Assembly (NCBI GenBank): GCA_013368325.1
Contig: JAACJK010000060.1
Span: 372,001-436,000, forward strand
Reading direction: 5' to 3'
DNA: 64,000 bases
From: Ephemerocybe angulata
Taxonomy: Eukaryota; Basidiomycota; Agaricomycetes; Agaricales; Psathyrellaceae
Below are positions 33,694-45,784 of this stretch, in pieces (the first letter of the stretch is position 1; every line of letters begins with the position of its first letter). A program made the translations under genes and the position numbers. A model generated the notes under the pieces. That model ran no database searches. It had not been told where the DNA came from and saw nothing but the letters and a program-made list of their open reading frames with translations.

Positions 33694-36139
33694 GTAAGTT
33701 TAAAATTATTGCCTATTTTCCGCCAGGACTGATGTCGCTTCCGCACCCTTCACATGTTCCTCACAGGCCCTCAGCTCACACACACGGCAATCCGACGCAG
33801 TTAAGTATATTTATCCCGTTTTCGTTGCCTCGATTCTGACTTCGCTTCCTCAGTAATTGCCGCCGGTGTTCCAAATTTCTGCCAAGGTAATCCCCGCCGA
33901 ATCATCCAACATGCGATCATGGAATGTGGCGACGTAGAGCACAAATTAGTTTAAGTGAAGTAAGATATCAAAGCACCATCGCAACCGCGGTGCTGAGTCT
34001 CGGGAGTCGAGCGAGCGGCGTTGCCGCTCACAGGCTCCATTCAGACTCCCTGTCAAAATACGCGAACCCCCGCTCTGCGAGAGAGCCGGCTTGCCATGCG
34101 TGGGGGTACCGGCCTGTGTATCCGCCCCGAGTATGCCGTTGTGTTTGGGTGCCTGGCGTGCGTTTGGGTTGGAATTGACCCCGTAGAGTGCTGTTCGGAG
34201 GAACAGACGGCCCTCGTGTTATTTTAGGATGCCCCGTTACATACGTATACCTTATGTCGATTAATTATCACGCCCAGACAACGACGTCGTCTCACTGTGC
34301 GGATCATTATGTATTGAATGAATCGATATATTTGTCCAGAAAATATTTCCGGCACCTGAGCTATGTACTTGAGTCAGAATTGAATTGAAATTGACGCAGT
34401 ACGCACATAAGTTCTATGATTAACATTCCCCTGAGTTGTGGGCGCCCAATTTCAACTAATGCTACAATACATTCTGTTCCTCCCACAGATTTAGACTATT
34501 GAATCCAGCCACAGTTAGTTTAAAGTATCTAGGAGTGTGATAGGGGAATCCTCACACACCGGTAATCGAGAAATTCAAATCTCGCGCATCCGAAGTTGAT
34601 GTGAAGGTGTACATGCAATTAGAAGAAAACGACTGCATCATAATGCAGGGTACACCATCTATAGACGTAAACTGCCTTTAAAATAATCTTAAAGTGTGAC
34701 AGCACGCGCCCCAATCGGGGGATCGCGTTCCAGGCTCGGGCGCTTAATTCGGGCGCTTGCATCTATTCACGCGATCCTTCACCAGCCCACTCGCACTGGG
34801 TTACTTGAGCGCAACCATTCATTGGCCTAGTCCCTCAATGAGAGTATGGTTCGTCCAGGAACACCGATCCCGCCGAACTGGATCTCCAAGTCCACTCACC
34901 AAAGATGCAATAGAGGCGGGCATCCCACCCCCTCCTCACAATCCCATTCACGCCTTCCGGATGTTTGGCATGTTCGCATGTCTGTGCGGGTAGCTATGCC
35001 TGCCACTGGTGCCGAGATCACACGTTAGTCAAGGTCTGGGCTTCGGAGAGGTGCATGAGCACGGACAGTGCGGTTTCTGCCATTCTCCTTGTTATGGGCG
35101 CGCGACAATACGATTACATTGCATTTGTGACTATTGCATAGGATTTGGAGACTACTTACGTATGCACAGAGTAAATTCAAATGGTTCAAGAAATGGTGTC
35201 TCGTCTTGTTACGTGTGTGGACACTTGGTGCGATCGCGAATCGCGATTCAGGAAATTGAAGGGAAACGAGAATCTCGTTACTTCTCGACGTAGCTCCGGC
35301 AATAGCAAGTCCTTGATAATCAATGAATACCATTACCTACCATTGAATCTGGAGTGAAGAATGAGCTCTGAAGCACATCCTTTCGAAAGTCGAGCATGCC
35401 ATGTTCATCTCGCAAAGACCTTCGCGCCCCTCTCCTCGATGTTCCTCACATCCAACAACTTCGCATTGGCGCATTTCCCGGATCCGAGCCGCTTCCATTC
35501 GATCACTACGTACATCAGGTAATGGTTTGAGCACCTGTCAAATATCACTCTCACTGTCCGGGTTGCAAAGGCAAAGTCGATGGTTTAGTTCAACGGCTAG
35601 CGCGGATGCGCGATACGAGCGTATTGCGCTGCCAAGCTGGTTCTATATCATTCCCACGTGTGAAAGGGTGTCCACAGGTACGTACTTTGAGCTCTGGCCT
35701 TCCCCAAGCCGTGAAACCAATGGTGGGTGAGTGAAGGCGCACAGAAGCGCCTGAACGCACACATTCTCCTGTAAGACTGCACTTCGCATTAGACGGCTCT
35801 CAGAGTCCTATGCTCAGTCGAATCTCATATCCCACTGTCCATACAGCACACTATCACCCTCCCAACCTTTTACGAGCACTCACCCTATTGCATTTGCGCT
35901 AACGTACATCCCCTCCTCATCATCCCATTCACTCAATCTCAGCATTCCAGCGTCCCGCTCTCGCTTCCCTCATCCTTGGCGCGCCATAAATAGCCCATCA
36001 GTCTATGACACACAGCCCAGACCCACAGAGCCGAAGTTCCTGAGGGAATATCTGGTGTCTAAAGCGGGGATCGTGCATCGCGAATCGTACATTTCGGGGA
36101 TGGGTTTAATTGGAAAGATTTTATTCATGAGTAGGTAAG
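33694..36139. other. Unit 1 middle region, no gene seen
   Basis: Collinear with 43280-45785. Contains the short palindrome GAATCGCGATTC (near 35236) and AT-rich spacer. I see no protein family or complete RNA gene. Confidence 0.55.
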
Positions 36140-38160
36140 TACTTGACATTGGTTCTGGTACGTAGCTTGGGGCCCGAGGCCCGCCGAAGGGATGTGTATA
36201 AGCTGGGGTGCGTACCTTCATTTCTGTACCCTACCTCCCTTCTCCCTTCCCATCTTCACATCGCTCCACACTGTGTTCCCCCGTTGCTCGTCGTCTGTGA
36301 CATTGTGCTCGTCGCCTTCGTGCCTTCGCTCGTCTTTTCTGCAGGCGTACTGGTCGTCGTCGTTGTCGGCCCCATCGAGCTCGAGGTATGTCGTCCGTGT
36401 CCGCGTCGATTCCGTTGTTTGGCGCTGATGCCCTCCCGTCTTGCGAATAGCCTCCGCCGTCTTATAACTCCCCAGCCACGTCGCTTCCCTTCGTTCGCCA
36501 CCACCCCCATTCTCGTCGTCGTGCACGACGACAAGACTATTTCGACGATGTGAGTACGTATTTACCATAGCCTTCGCCATCCTGCTCACCATTGTACCAG
36601 AGCTGCTCGCTACTTCGACGTCGCTGGTGGGTGAGTACGTCGTTCATTGTGTTGGGGGACTTGCTGACGATGTCGAGTAGCTTGTGTGCATCGTGGGCTG
36701 CAACGTCGAGGTGAGCGAGTTTGCTCTCGGGTGTGAGCATACCACTTACCTATCATTTTCTAGTCTGGGTCGTCGTCGTCGCTCGTGCTGGGTGAGTGCT
36801 GCTCTCGTCGTTGTAGGCCTGTGCTGACCGTATTGTGCAGCTGAAGGGCTTGACATCGTCGACCTGCGGCGATGAAAAATATCAAGGTTAGTCGTCATCG
36901 CCGTCGTCTTGCGTACCCCGACTCTCGACTCACCCCTTGCCCTAGCCTCCCTCGTCGTTGTTCGCTCCCCAGGCCCAAAGCTTCGTGCCCATGTTTGACG
37001 ACGACCACCGCATGCTCTACATCGTACACGACGCCGGGATGGGTATATTGGCACGATCTGGAGGTAAGCCGTCGTCATATTTTGTCCCACAGCTGTGTAC
37101 TCACCTCGTCGTGGTCCCTAGTCATGTCGTCGTCGTCGTCGCCATCCCACATCGTCTCTGTCCCTCCACTCCACCTCCACGCTGGGATCCTCGAGTAGCG
37201 GACGCCACGCCGAGCTTGATGACTGATGGTCGCTTGGGATGTCGAGCTCTTGTGCTCGTCGTTGCTTGCGCCCCTTCTCAATGAAAGTGAGCACATATCT
37301 CTACTGAGGGCCAAATCATCGCGCTCACCCTTCGTCAGTCGTGCTCGTCGTGTCGTCGGTGTCTCGAGTGAGTGTATTGTTGTTGTGGATGTTGTGATGG
37401 GGTGTTGAAGCCCATTCACCCCAGCTCGGGTCGGATTGGGCTAAGCCCTGGTCGAGACTGCGGGAGGCGAGGATGGATGATACTATTGCGCTGTCGCCGC
37501 AAGGTAAGTATCACAAATCCGGTCGAAATGCGTTCAATACTCACCTAAGCGACAGGCTACTACCGCCACTGCTACTTGGCATGCGCCCGATCTTGATGTG
37601 CGCCGGTCTGGATGTGAAGTTGTGGTGCCAAGGCTGGTGCGGGGGTTGTGCTGCGTGAGGCTGGTTGTGTCGTTTCGTATCGGAGAGTCGAAATGCACAT
37701 CCCAGTGTGCCGGCTTTCATAGAATCGGATTGTGGTAAGCCCTCTGCGAGCACCGGGTTGAATTCTGGACTCACCCGTACTCAGATAGCCTGTTGGACTC
37801 GGCCGTTGTCGGCGACGGCGGCGAATATGCATTTGCCTGGAGATCTTCCAGTGGCTGTTGTCGCATTGCAGTACTTGCCTTTCGTCGTCGTGTAGATGGC
37901 GATACGCGTGCAAGGCTTGGTTGTTCCGGAGGGTGTAGCTCGTCGCTGGGAATTGAAGCCCGTTCCAGCTCGCCGGCTTTGCAAGGATCGGATAGTTGTA
38001 AGCCGTCTGTGCGCACTAGATGAGATTCTGGACTCACCTTAACTCAGATAATCGACGGGCAGCTCAATCTCTTTGGACAAATCCAGGGAGTCGTTGGTGG
38101 ACATGCTCGTCGTCACATCGGTGGGGAGCGATGGCGGATAGGAGTAAACCGAGGCATGAG
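36140..38160. repeat. GTC-rich block with closely packed intron-like boundaries, unit 1
   Basis: Runs of GTCGTC alternate with 40-60 nt stretches that begin GTGAGT, GTAAGC or GTTAGT and end TCTAG, GTGCAG or CCCTAG, e.g. around 36640-37140. The would-be exons are 30-130 nt and no joining gives one long conserved frame. The same boundaries persist in unit 2 (45785-48060) although the sequence between has indels. It could be a multi-exon non-coding transcript, a fast-evolving gene, or a decayed one. Confidence 0.45.
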
Positions 38161-38816
38161 GGTAGAACACATAGATAGGGCAATGGTCATTTAGCTAAAA
38201 GGCATCTCGTCGCCGGTGGAGTCGGGCGCCAGTTGGAGGGTCGCGATGGTGAGCGTTGGAAGCAAGGAGCGTCGGAGCTGTGATGGGATGGGATCGCACA
38301 ACACACCCAAACACGCAACGATGCGAGCGCATCGCCTCAATCTTGAAGGTAGAGGCAGTCTGGCGGGCAAGAGAAAATGGCACGGGGGAGAAGATGGGGG
38401 AAGGGAAGAAGAACGGTCTCGCCGACGCGATGCGACGCGACGCTATTTATCTCGCGACTCGCGCACGGTCCATGCACGTGAAGGACTTAGACTCCGAGTA
38501 ACCCCGACGGTTGGGAACGGCGAAAGCCGAGCTGACAAGTCCTTCCCACTGAATACTCCTACGGCTTCAGCTTCAACACTCAGCCCTTGGCCTGCAAGGG
38601 AAAGATATGATTCTCCTGCCTAATGGCGAAAAACGGTCGGGGAACGATGACCCATTGACACAATATGTGCCTGTGCTCTTTGGAACAGGTACGCCCACCG
38701 ATGGGTTCCAGCTAGGGACAGGAGATTGGTCTGCGCCTAAATGACCTCCAAGGCCAAGTTAAAATAATTTAGTGCTTGACTGTCTGTATCTTCCCTTGTT
38801 CATCACCCGCCTTCGT

Positions 38817-40292
38817 ATGCCGACAATGGAGCCAACGCTGTCCCAGTTTGCAGAGACTCGCAGGAAGGATGGCTTGAAGGTGAAAAGACATGAAGAAGTC
38901 ATGTCCAACGCGTTCTCAGAATCTAATCCGGAGGTACGGAGGCTCCCTTTCTCGAGAGCAAATGCTAACAGGAGATGCAGGGACTCATCAATTTGGTACG
39001 TCTGAGCCGCGGGCTTAAACTAGGATCCTGACGCGAGCCTGGTTAACAGGCCGTGGCGGAGAATTCTCTCATGACTGGATATCTCATGAACTACTTCAAA
39101 GACCACTTTTCGCTGAGGCCTCTGGTGCGTCGTCAATTCGAACGTTACACAGGCTCTATTTGACGTTGTCAAGGACTTCACCTACGGCGATAGTTTGGCA
39201 GGGAACCTTCGATTGCGCACGTCTCTGGCTCAGCTCTTCAACGGCTATTTCAAGCCATTCAAACCTGTCTCGGCGGACGAACTCATGGCTGGAGGAGGTT
39301 TGCTACCGATCATTGGGCAACTGGGACGAGCACTCGTCGACCCAGGGAATGCCATCCTCATCGCAAGGCCGTATTATCACGGGTTCGACATGGCCCTCGG
39401 TGCTCTAGATAACATCAAAGTCCAAGGCGCCCACGTTCCCCTCCACGAGGCTTTCACAACCAAGGAACTGGATCATCTCGAACTCGCACTGCGCGAGGCA
39501 GGGACGAAGATACAGGCGGTGTTCTTGGTCAACCCACAGAACCCTTACGGGCGATGCTATCCGAAAGAGGTCCTCGAGGCTTACTGTCGATTCTGCGAGC
39601 AGCATGACCTGCATCTGGTGTCGGACGAGATCTACGCGCTGTCGACGTTCTGTTCTCGAGACGTCCCTACCCCCCAACCATTTATCTCTATCCTATCCCT
39701 TGACCTCGACTCTCTAGGCGTCAAGGAAAGCAGGGTACACATGCTCTACGGGATGTCCAAAGACTTTGACGCGAACGGCTTCCGTGCCGGTGTTCTCCAC
39801 ACGCGCAACCGAACGCTCTACCAATCCCTCCTCGCGACCTCCATTTTCAGCAACGTCTCGTCCCCCACCGCGGAGCTCTGGAACTCGTTGCTCAGCGACG
39901 AACGGGGCCTCAAGGCCTACATCGAGGCGAATAGGGCTGCACTTATGGAGGCGTACGAGCACATCACGGAGTGGCTGAGGTTCCACGACATCCCTTACAT
40001 CCCATCCTCGGCGGGTCATTTCTTGATGGTCAACTTTCGACCTCTCTTATCGCAAGATTCAATGGGGCACGTTTTAGGCTACGAAAACGATGCGGGCATG
40101 GCGGCTCGTGAAACGGCGCTCTTATCGTATCTCTCGCGTCCGCCGTGCAGAGTCGTATTGGCGCCTGGGAGTGGAATGCATATGTTTGAGCCAGGGTGGT
40201 TCAGGCTGACGTTCTCGATTTCTCGGGGGGTGATGGATATTGCACTGGGAAAGATTGAACGTGCATTAGGATGGTCGAAGCTGCAGATGTAG
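38817..40292 (+). CDS. ACC-synthase-like class I/II aminotransferase, copy 2
   Basis: Same enzyme type and exon plan as the gene at 29246: exons 38817-38933, 38981-38995, 39050-39124 and 39174-40292, 441 codons, in phase. The third intron is 8 nt shorter than in copy 1. All PLP-site motifs are kept (NPQNPYGR, SDEIYA, YGMSKDFDANGFRAG, PGWFRLTFS). Differences from copy 1 are few and mostly conservative (for example Phe to Ser in the LYQ-LLATS stretch, Ile to Asn in FSNVSSP), and no stop or frameshift is present. The C-terminus is the short SKLQM form. Upstream it has the module with the CGGCGAAAGCCG stem-loop; downstream starts the gene-poor part of unit 2. Confidence 0.9.
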
Positions 40293-41800
40293 CGAGCCAA
40301 CTGAATTGAGTTGATGCATCATTTTGCGCGTTCTTACGTCCTCCCTGGTGCTCATGGAACGAAATTTCAAGGGTGTTTCATAGGTGTCTATTCCCACGGC
40401 ATCCTCCATTATCGGCCTCGACGAGCAGAGGGACGGCGTACCATCCCCATGCAAGTCGAGACCGGGAGGCTATGTACTGACTACTACAGGTGCGTACTAC
40501 GAGGAGATGATCAGCGCGAGCACGGCGTATGGCCATGAGGTGCGGAATGATGTGGGAGAGCGCAGCGCGGGACCGTGAACGGAGCGGGAGAGGTGGTACG
40601 AGAATGATCCATCTCGTCGTTCCGTGAGGTACGGAGATCTCGAGACAAGTGGAGGGGAGAGCCCGTGTGGCTGCTGACCGCTACGGCACTGGCGGTAGGG
40701 CTAGTGCTGTGAGAGCATGGGTGCGAGGGGCGCAGGAGGAACGGCGCGTAGGAGGGTGCAGTGGGATGCGGCTCGGCCAGAGTGGTACGGCTCCGGGAGT
40801 CGGGATGATGGCAGGTGCCTCCGCATTTGATGGGATTGAGTCGCAGGACATCCGCTGCGAGAACGAGCCGTTGGGAGTGGTGTGTAGCAGAGCGGGTCGA
40901 GAGAGATGACCCGAGAACAGCGCCTCTCATTGAGTGACACGGCTGGACATGGGAGGGCGCAGAGGCGTACGGCTAGAGCTCGTGGAGTGGGTGCCGATGT
41001 TTATGGCACGAAGATGGCGAGGCGGAGAATAGAGATGATGAGCATGGCCCGGAGGTGAACAGCGAATAGTGAAGATGGCTGTCATACAAATGGCGACGGT
41101 GGTATGGATAGAGCTTGGAGGGAAAGATGAAGTAGTGACGAGGGGTGCGAGGACGATGGCCCAAGCGTGAGTGGACAGAGCGACGGCGGGGCATAGTGGC
41201 AAGAACACCGGTAATGGGAGAGCTCAAGTTTCGCTAGATTATATACCACTAGTTGCGTGTCCTGTTTATGCCCAAGTCACGCGTAATCCGGTAAACGAAG
41301 CTTCGGGAATACGTACGTTGTGAGCGGCTTGGCGCCCGCGCACCCGAGATCGAGCCTGTCATGCCGGAATCTATGGCCGTCCCTCTCCTCTCTCTGTATC
41401 GCTCTCCAGTCCCTATATCGCACTCAGGCTGCTCATATGAACATAGTATTAGATATTAAACAGCACAATGAAATGTACGCGACGTCTCGATGCGTGCGTG
41501 GTTTTGCAGCAAACTCCCAACAATGACCGGAATTGTGGCGTTTGGGACCCACAGCCCACAATATCTCCGCACCAGAATACGTGTTCCGGCCTGTGACTTG
41601 GCAGAATCTAGTCCTTTCCTCTCCCGCTTCCTATTCCCTCCCCCACGCTTTCTCCCCTTCCTCAGTCGTAGGCGATGCTCTACGACGCCGTGGCTCTCAT
41701 TTCTTGACACGCACTTCCTCTCTAAATCTACACATATCTACCAGGACGCAAAGGCCATGTTGACTCGCGGGACTTCGATGCGCAGTGTCGTTTGGGGCAA
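40293..41800. other. Unit 2 downstream region, no gene seen
   Basis: Counterpart of 30730-32262 with several indels (for example near 40500-40900). Frames open in one copy are broken in the other, which speaks against coding. Confidence 0.6.
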
Positions 41801-41805
41801 GGTAT

Positions 41806-43280
41806 GCTCGGCGGAAACGTTTCTGTCGTTATTTTGTCGGTGGGTCCAGCCTTGCCCCGCCTTCCTTGCCATCTCACATATTCATCGCAGCGATACCTTG
41901 CTCACACCGCGGCAGGCGCAAGCCACCAACAAGTCCCCCTTCCTCTGGTACCCACGACGTCGTGACCCAGTGTCCGTCGCGGGATTCATTTGTATTGTCT
42001 TGGGGCAATTCGGTGAGATTGATCGTCCCACTTCAGCATGTACTAACACGGCCCCTTGCCCACACCCCTCGTTTGCGCAAACTCCCGCTCCCCGGAATCA
42101 ATTTTGTCGTCTTAGGCCGATTCGGTGCGCACTGCGCTTCGTTCTCATCCCTTCGCTCACCAGAACCTCAACTCACGCTTGCAGTCTCAACACCTCAACG
42201 CTGAAGATATTTCAAACACCCATAGATATGCAGACATGCCACGACGTGCATCACTGGCGCCCCCACTCGCAATCAAAGGCACCTACTCACTCGCGGGAAA
42301 CATTTCTGTCATCTCGGGACAATTCCGTGCGTTTTACTTGTCTCTCAGCCTCTACCTCACTGACTCCTGTCTAGCCTAGCGCGCCTTTGGCGCGCTGAAG
42401 ATCCCCCCTCACCCTGCCACGTACGTACCATCCCCCCTTTCGGTGGCAAAATGTCAAAGCTCTGATTTGTCACTTTAGGCTTTTAGGCTACGCCTTCAAT
42501 CTCGGATTTCGCCCCCCATCCGACTTCCCATTCTTGATCACCCATGGCATGCAAATCGCAGTCACTCACCCGGCGCAGCCCCATCGCGCCTCCGCCATTT
42601 TCAGGCTCGTCACCAGCCCCACAGGGCCGCTCGCGGGAAGAATTTCTGTTGTCTCGCGGCATTGCGGTCAGTAAATCAGCTGCTCTTGGACTCCTCGTCA
42701 TTCACGTAGACCCCTCTTAGCCTCTCGGAATCGTATGTTTTCCCTCGCCACGTAAGTACGCCACATTCCATTTCGGGTCCGATATATCAAAGCACTCACA
42801 TAATTCCCTTTAGGCTTTTTACCTCGTTTTACTACTATATCCCCCGTGAGTACCCTCCCAGATCGTAGCCTCATACGTGAGGCTCATTTCATTTATATCT
42901 CCCCAGCGACCTAGATTCAAAAATCACGCTCGCCGGACGCATTTCTGTTGCGTCTTCGCGATTTTACGAGTTTATTCATTTATCCAGTCCACGCAAGCGC
43001 TCGCGGGAAGCATTTCTATTGTCCCGCGCCAATCAGCCAGCAATTCAAGACCAGATCGCCAACGTGGATCCAGGCACCTACCCGCCTCTGTAAGCACATC
43101 CGTTTTCGTTGCCGATATGTCAAAGCACTGACCTTTCCATTTATAGTCCGGCGTCGCTTAATTGACTATTTACCTCCGTGAGTACCCTCTCGTTTGAGAG
43201 CCTCCGTACGTCAGACTCATCCCATCACGCGTGTAGGCACTCGGCGGACGGATTTCTGTCGTGTTTTCGTCATGCTGGTA
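41806..43280. repeat. Degenerate 40-nt motif array, unit 2
   Basis: The same seven motif copies as at 32263-33693 (for example near 41806, 41972, 42291, 42628, 42926, 42995 and 43238), in the same order and with similar spacing, though the sequence between them has gained and lost short stretches. Confidence 0.7.
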
Positions 43281-45784
43281 AGTTTAAAATTATTGCCTAT
43301 TTTCCGCCAGGACTGACGTCGCTTCCGCACCCTTCACATGTTCCTCACAGGCCCTCAGCTCACACACACGGCATCCGACGCAGTTAAGTATATTTATCCC
43401 GTTTCCGTTGCCTCGATTCTGACTTCGCTTCCTCAGTAATTGCCGCCGGTGTTCCAAATTTCTGCCAAGGTAATCCCCGCCGCATCATCCAACATGCGAT
43501 CATGGAATGTGGCGACGTAGAGCACAAATTAGTTTAAGTGAAGTAAGATATCAAAGCACCGTCGCAACCGCGGTGCTGAATCTCGGGAGTCGAGCGAGCG
43601 GCGTGGCCGCTCCCCTCCATTTAGACTCTCTGCCGTACTCCCGCCCTGTGAGAGAGACGGTTTGCGATGTGTGGGAGTCCCGGGGCACTGTCCCATCCTG
43701 TGGATGCCGTTGTGTCGGGGCAGTTTGCGCACATTTCGGATTGAGGGGACCCGTGGGGTGCGGTTCGGACGAATAGACAGCCCTCGTGTTATTTTAGGAC
43801 GGCCCCGTCACCTACGTACCTTACGTCGATTAACTATCACGCCCACACAAGGACGTCATCTCACTGTGCGGATCAGTATGTATTGAATGAATTGATATAT
43901 TTCTTCACTGGCAGTGATTATTCCCAGGAGTTGAGCTCAGAGGTTTGTACATGGGTTAGAATTGAATTGAAATTACCACAGTGCACACATACGATTGTTG
44001 ATTAACATTCCCCTGGAGTTGCAGACGCCGAATTTCACCCTATACTACAATGCATTCGCTACCTTCCCATACATTAAGACTCTTTATTCTGCGCACTTTG
44101 CGCACTAAATGCTCGTCAGACACCAGCCATGAATAGTATACATTATCTATGAGTCTGATAGGGCATTTGAGTACCCTCACACGCCGATAACCGAGTAATT
44201 CACACACCGGAAGTTGACGGCGAGGTGTACGTGCAATTAGGCATAAATCAAGTGCCTCAAAATGCAGAATGCTCTATTTATAAACTCAAAATGCTGCTCA
44301 ATTGGACTCGACGCGTCACAGCGCACGCTTTGATCGGGGGATTGTGTTTTGCGCGCGGGCGCTTAATCCGGGCGCTTACATTCATGCACGCGATCCCTCA
44401 CTAATCCACTTGCATGGTGTTACCAAAGTACCACTATTCTTTAGCCTAGCCACTGAATGAGAGTATAGTGCGTCCAGAAACACCGATCCCGCCGAACTGG
44501 ATCCCCAAGACCACGCACCAAAGGTGCAATAGAGCTGGGCATCCCAACCCCTCCTCACAATCCCATTCACGCATTCCGGATGTTTGGCATGTTCGCATGT
44601 CTGTGCGGGTAGCTATGCCTGCCACTGGTGCCGAGATTACATCAGGCCTGACGTTAGTCAAGGTCTGGGCTTCGGAGGGGTGGGACAGTGTGTTTTCTGC
44701 GATTCTCTTTGTTATGGGCACGCGACAATACGAGTGCATTGCATTTGTGACTATTGCATAGGCTTTGGAGACTACGTATGTACAGAGTAAGTTCAAATGG
44801 TTTAAGAAATGGTGTCTGTCTTGTATCGTGTGTGGACACTTGGTGCGATCGCGAATCGCGATTCAGGAAATTGAAGGGAAACGAGAATCTCGTTACTTCT
44901 CGACGTAGCTCCGGCAATAACAAGTCCTTGATAATCAGTGAAATACCATTACCTACCAATGAATCTGGAGTGAAGAATGTGCTCTGAAGCACATCCTGTC
45001 GAGAAAGTCGAGCATACCATGTTCATCTCGCAAAGACCTTCGCGCCCCTCTCCTCGATGTTCCCCACATCCAACAACTTCGCATTGGCGCATTTCCCGGA
45101 TCCGAGCCGCTTCCATTCAATCACTACGTACATCAGGTGATGGTTTGAGCACCTGTCACAATCTCACTCTCACTGTCCGGGTTGCAAAGCCAAAGTCGAT
45201 GGTTTAGTGCAACGGTTAGCGCGGATGCGCGATACGAGCGTATCGCTCTGCCAAGCTGGTTCTATATTATTCCCACGTGTGAAAGGGTGTCCACAGGTAC
45301 GTACTTTGAGCTCTGGTCTTTCCCAAGCCATGAAATCAAAGGTGGGTGAGTGAAGACGCACAGAAGCGCCTGAACGCACACATTCCCCTGTAAGCCTGCA
45401 CTTCGCGTTGTACTGCTCGTAGAGTCCTATGCTCAGTCGAATCTCATATCCCACTGTCCATACAGAACACTATCACCCTCCCAAGCTTTTACGAGCACCC
45501 ACCCTGTCGCAATCGCACTAACGTACATCCCCTCCTCATCATCCCATTCACTCAATCTCAGCATTCCGACCTCCCGCTCTCGCTTCCCTCATCCTTGGCG
45601 CGCCATAAATAGCCCATCAGTCCATGACACACAGCCTAGACACACACAGCCGAAGTTCCTGAGGGAATATCGAGTATCGAGAGCGGGGACCGTGAATCGC
45701 GATTCGTGCATTGCGCGAAATGGGCTTAACGTGCAAATAGTTTATTCGTGGGTAGCTACTTGACAGGGGCCCTTCTACGTATAG
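43281..45784. other. Unit 2 middle region, no gene seen
   Basis: Counterpart of 33694-36139, more diverged around 43600-44400. No protein family recognised. Confidence 0.55.

Larger units (their letters stand above)
28748..38336 (+). repeat. Amplified unit 1 (about 9.6 kb)
   Basis: Begins TCAATCTTGAAGGTAGAGGC and runs to the point where the same sequence recurs at 38337. Contents in order: upstream module, aminotransferase gene (29246-30729), then about 7.6 kb without a convincing gene that is collinear with unit 2. Copies differ by scattered substitutions and small indels. Confidence 0.85.

Noticed and set aside
34540..34600. Possible RNA hairpin around AATCGAGAAATTCAAATCTCG
   Set aside because: The pairing is lost in the corresponding part of unit 2 (near 44190), so a conserved structure is unlikely.
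35575..35660. tRNA-like stretch GGTTTAGTTCAACGGCTAGCG (also near 45205)
   Set aside because: Looks like a D arm, but no matching acceptor stem or proper T arm can be formed; at most a tRNA relic.
30730..38330. Many 60-290 codon open frames in the amplified spacer, including one at 31950-32816
   Set aside because: The corresponding frames in unit 2 are broken or shifted by indels, and no product resembles a known protein.
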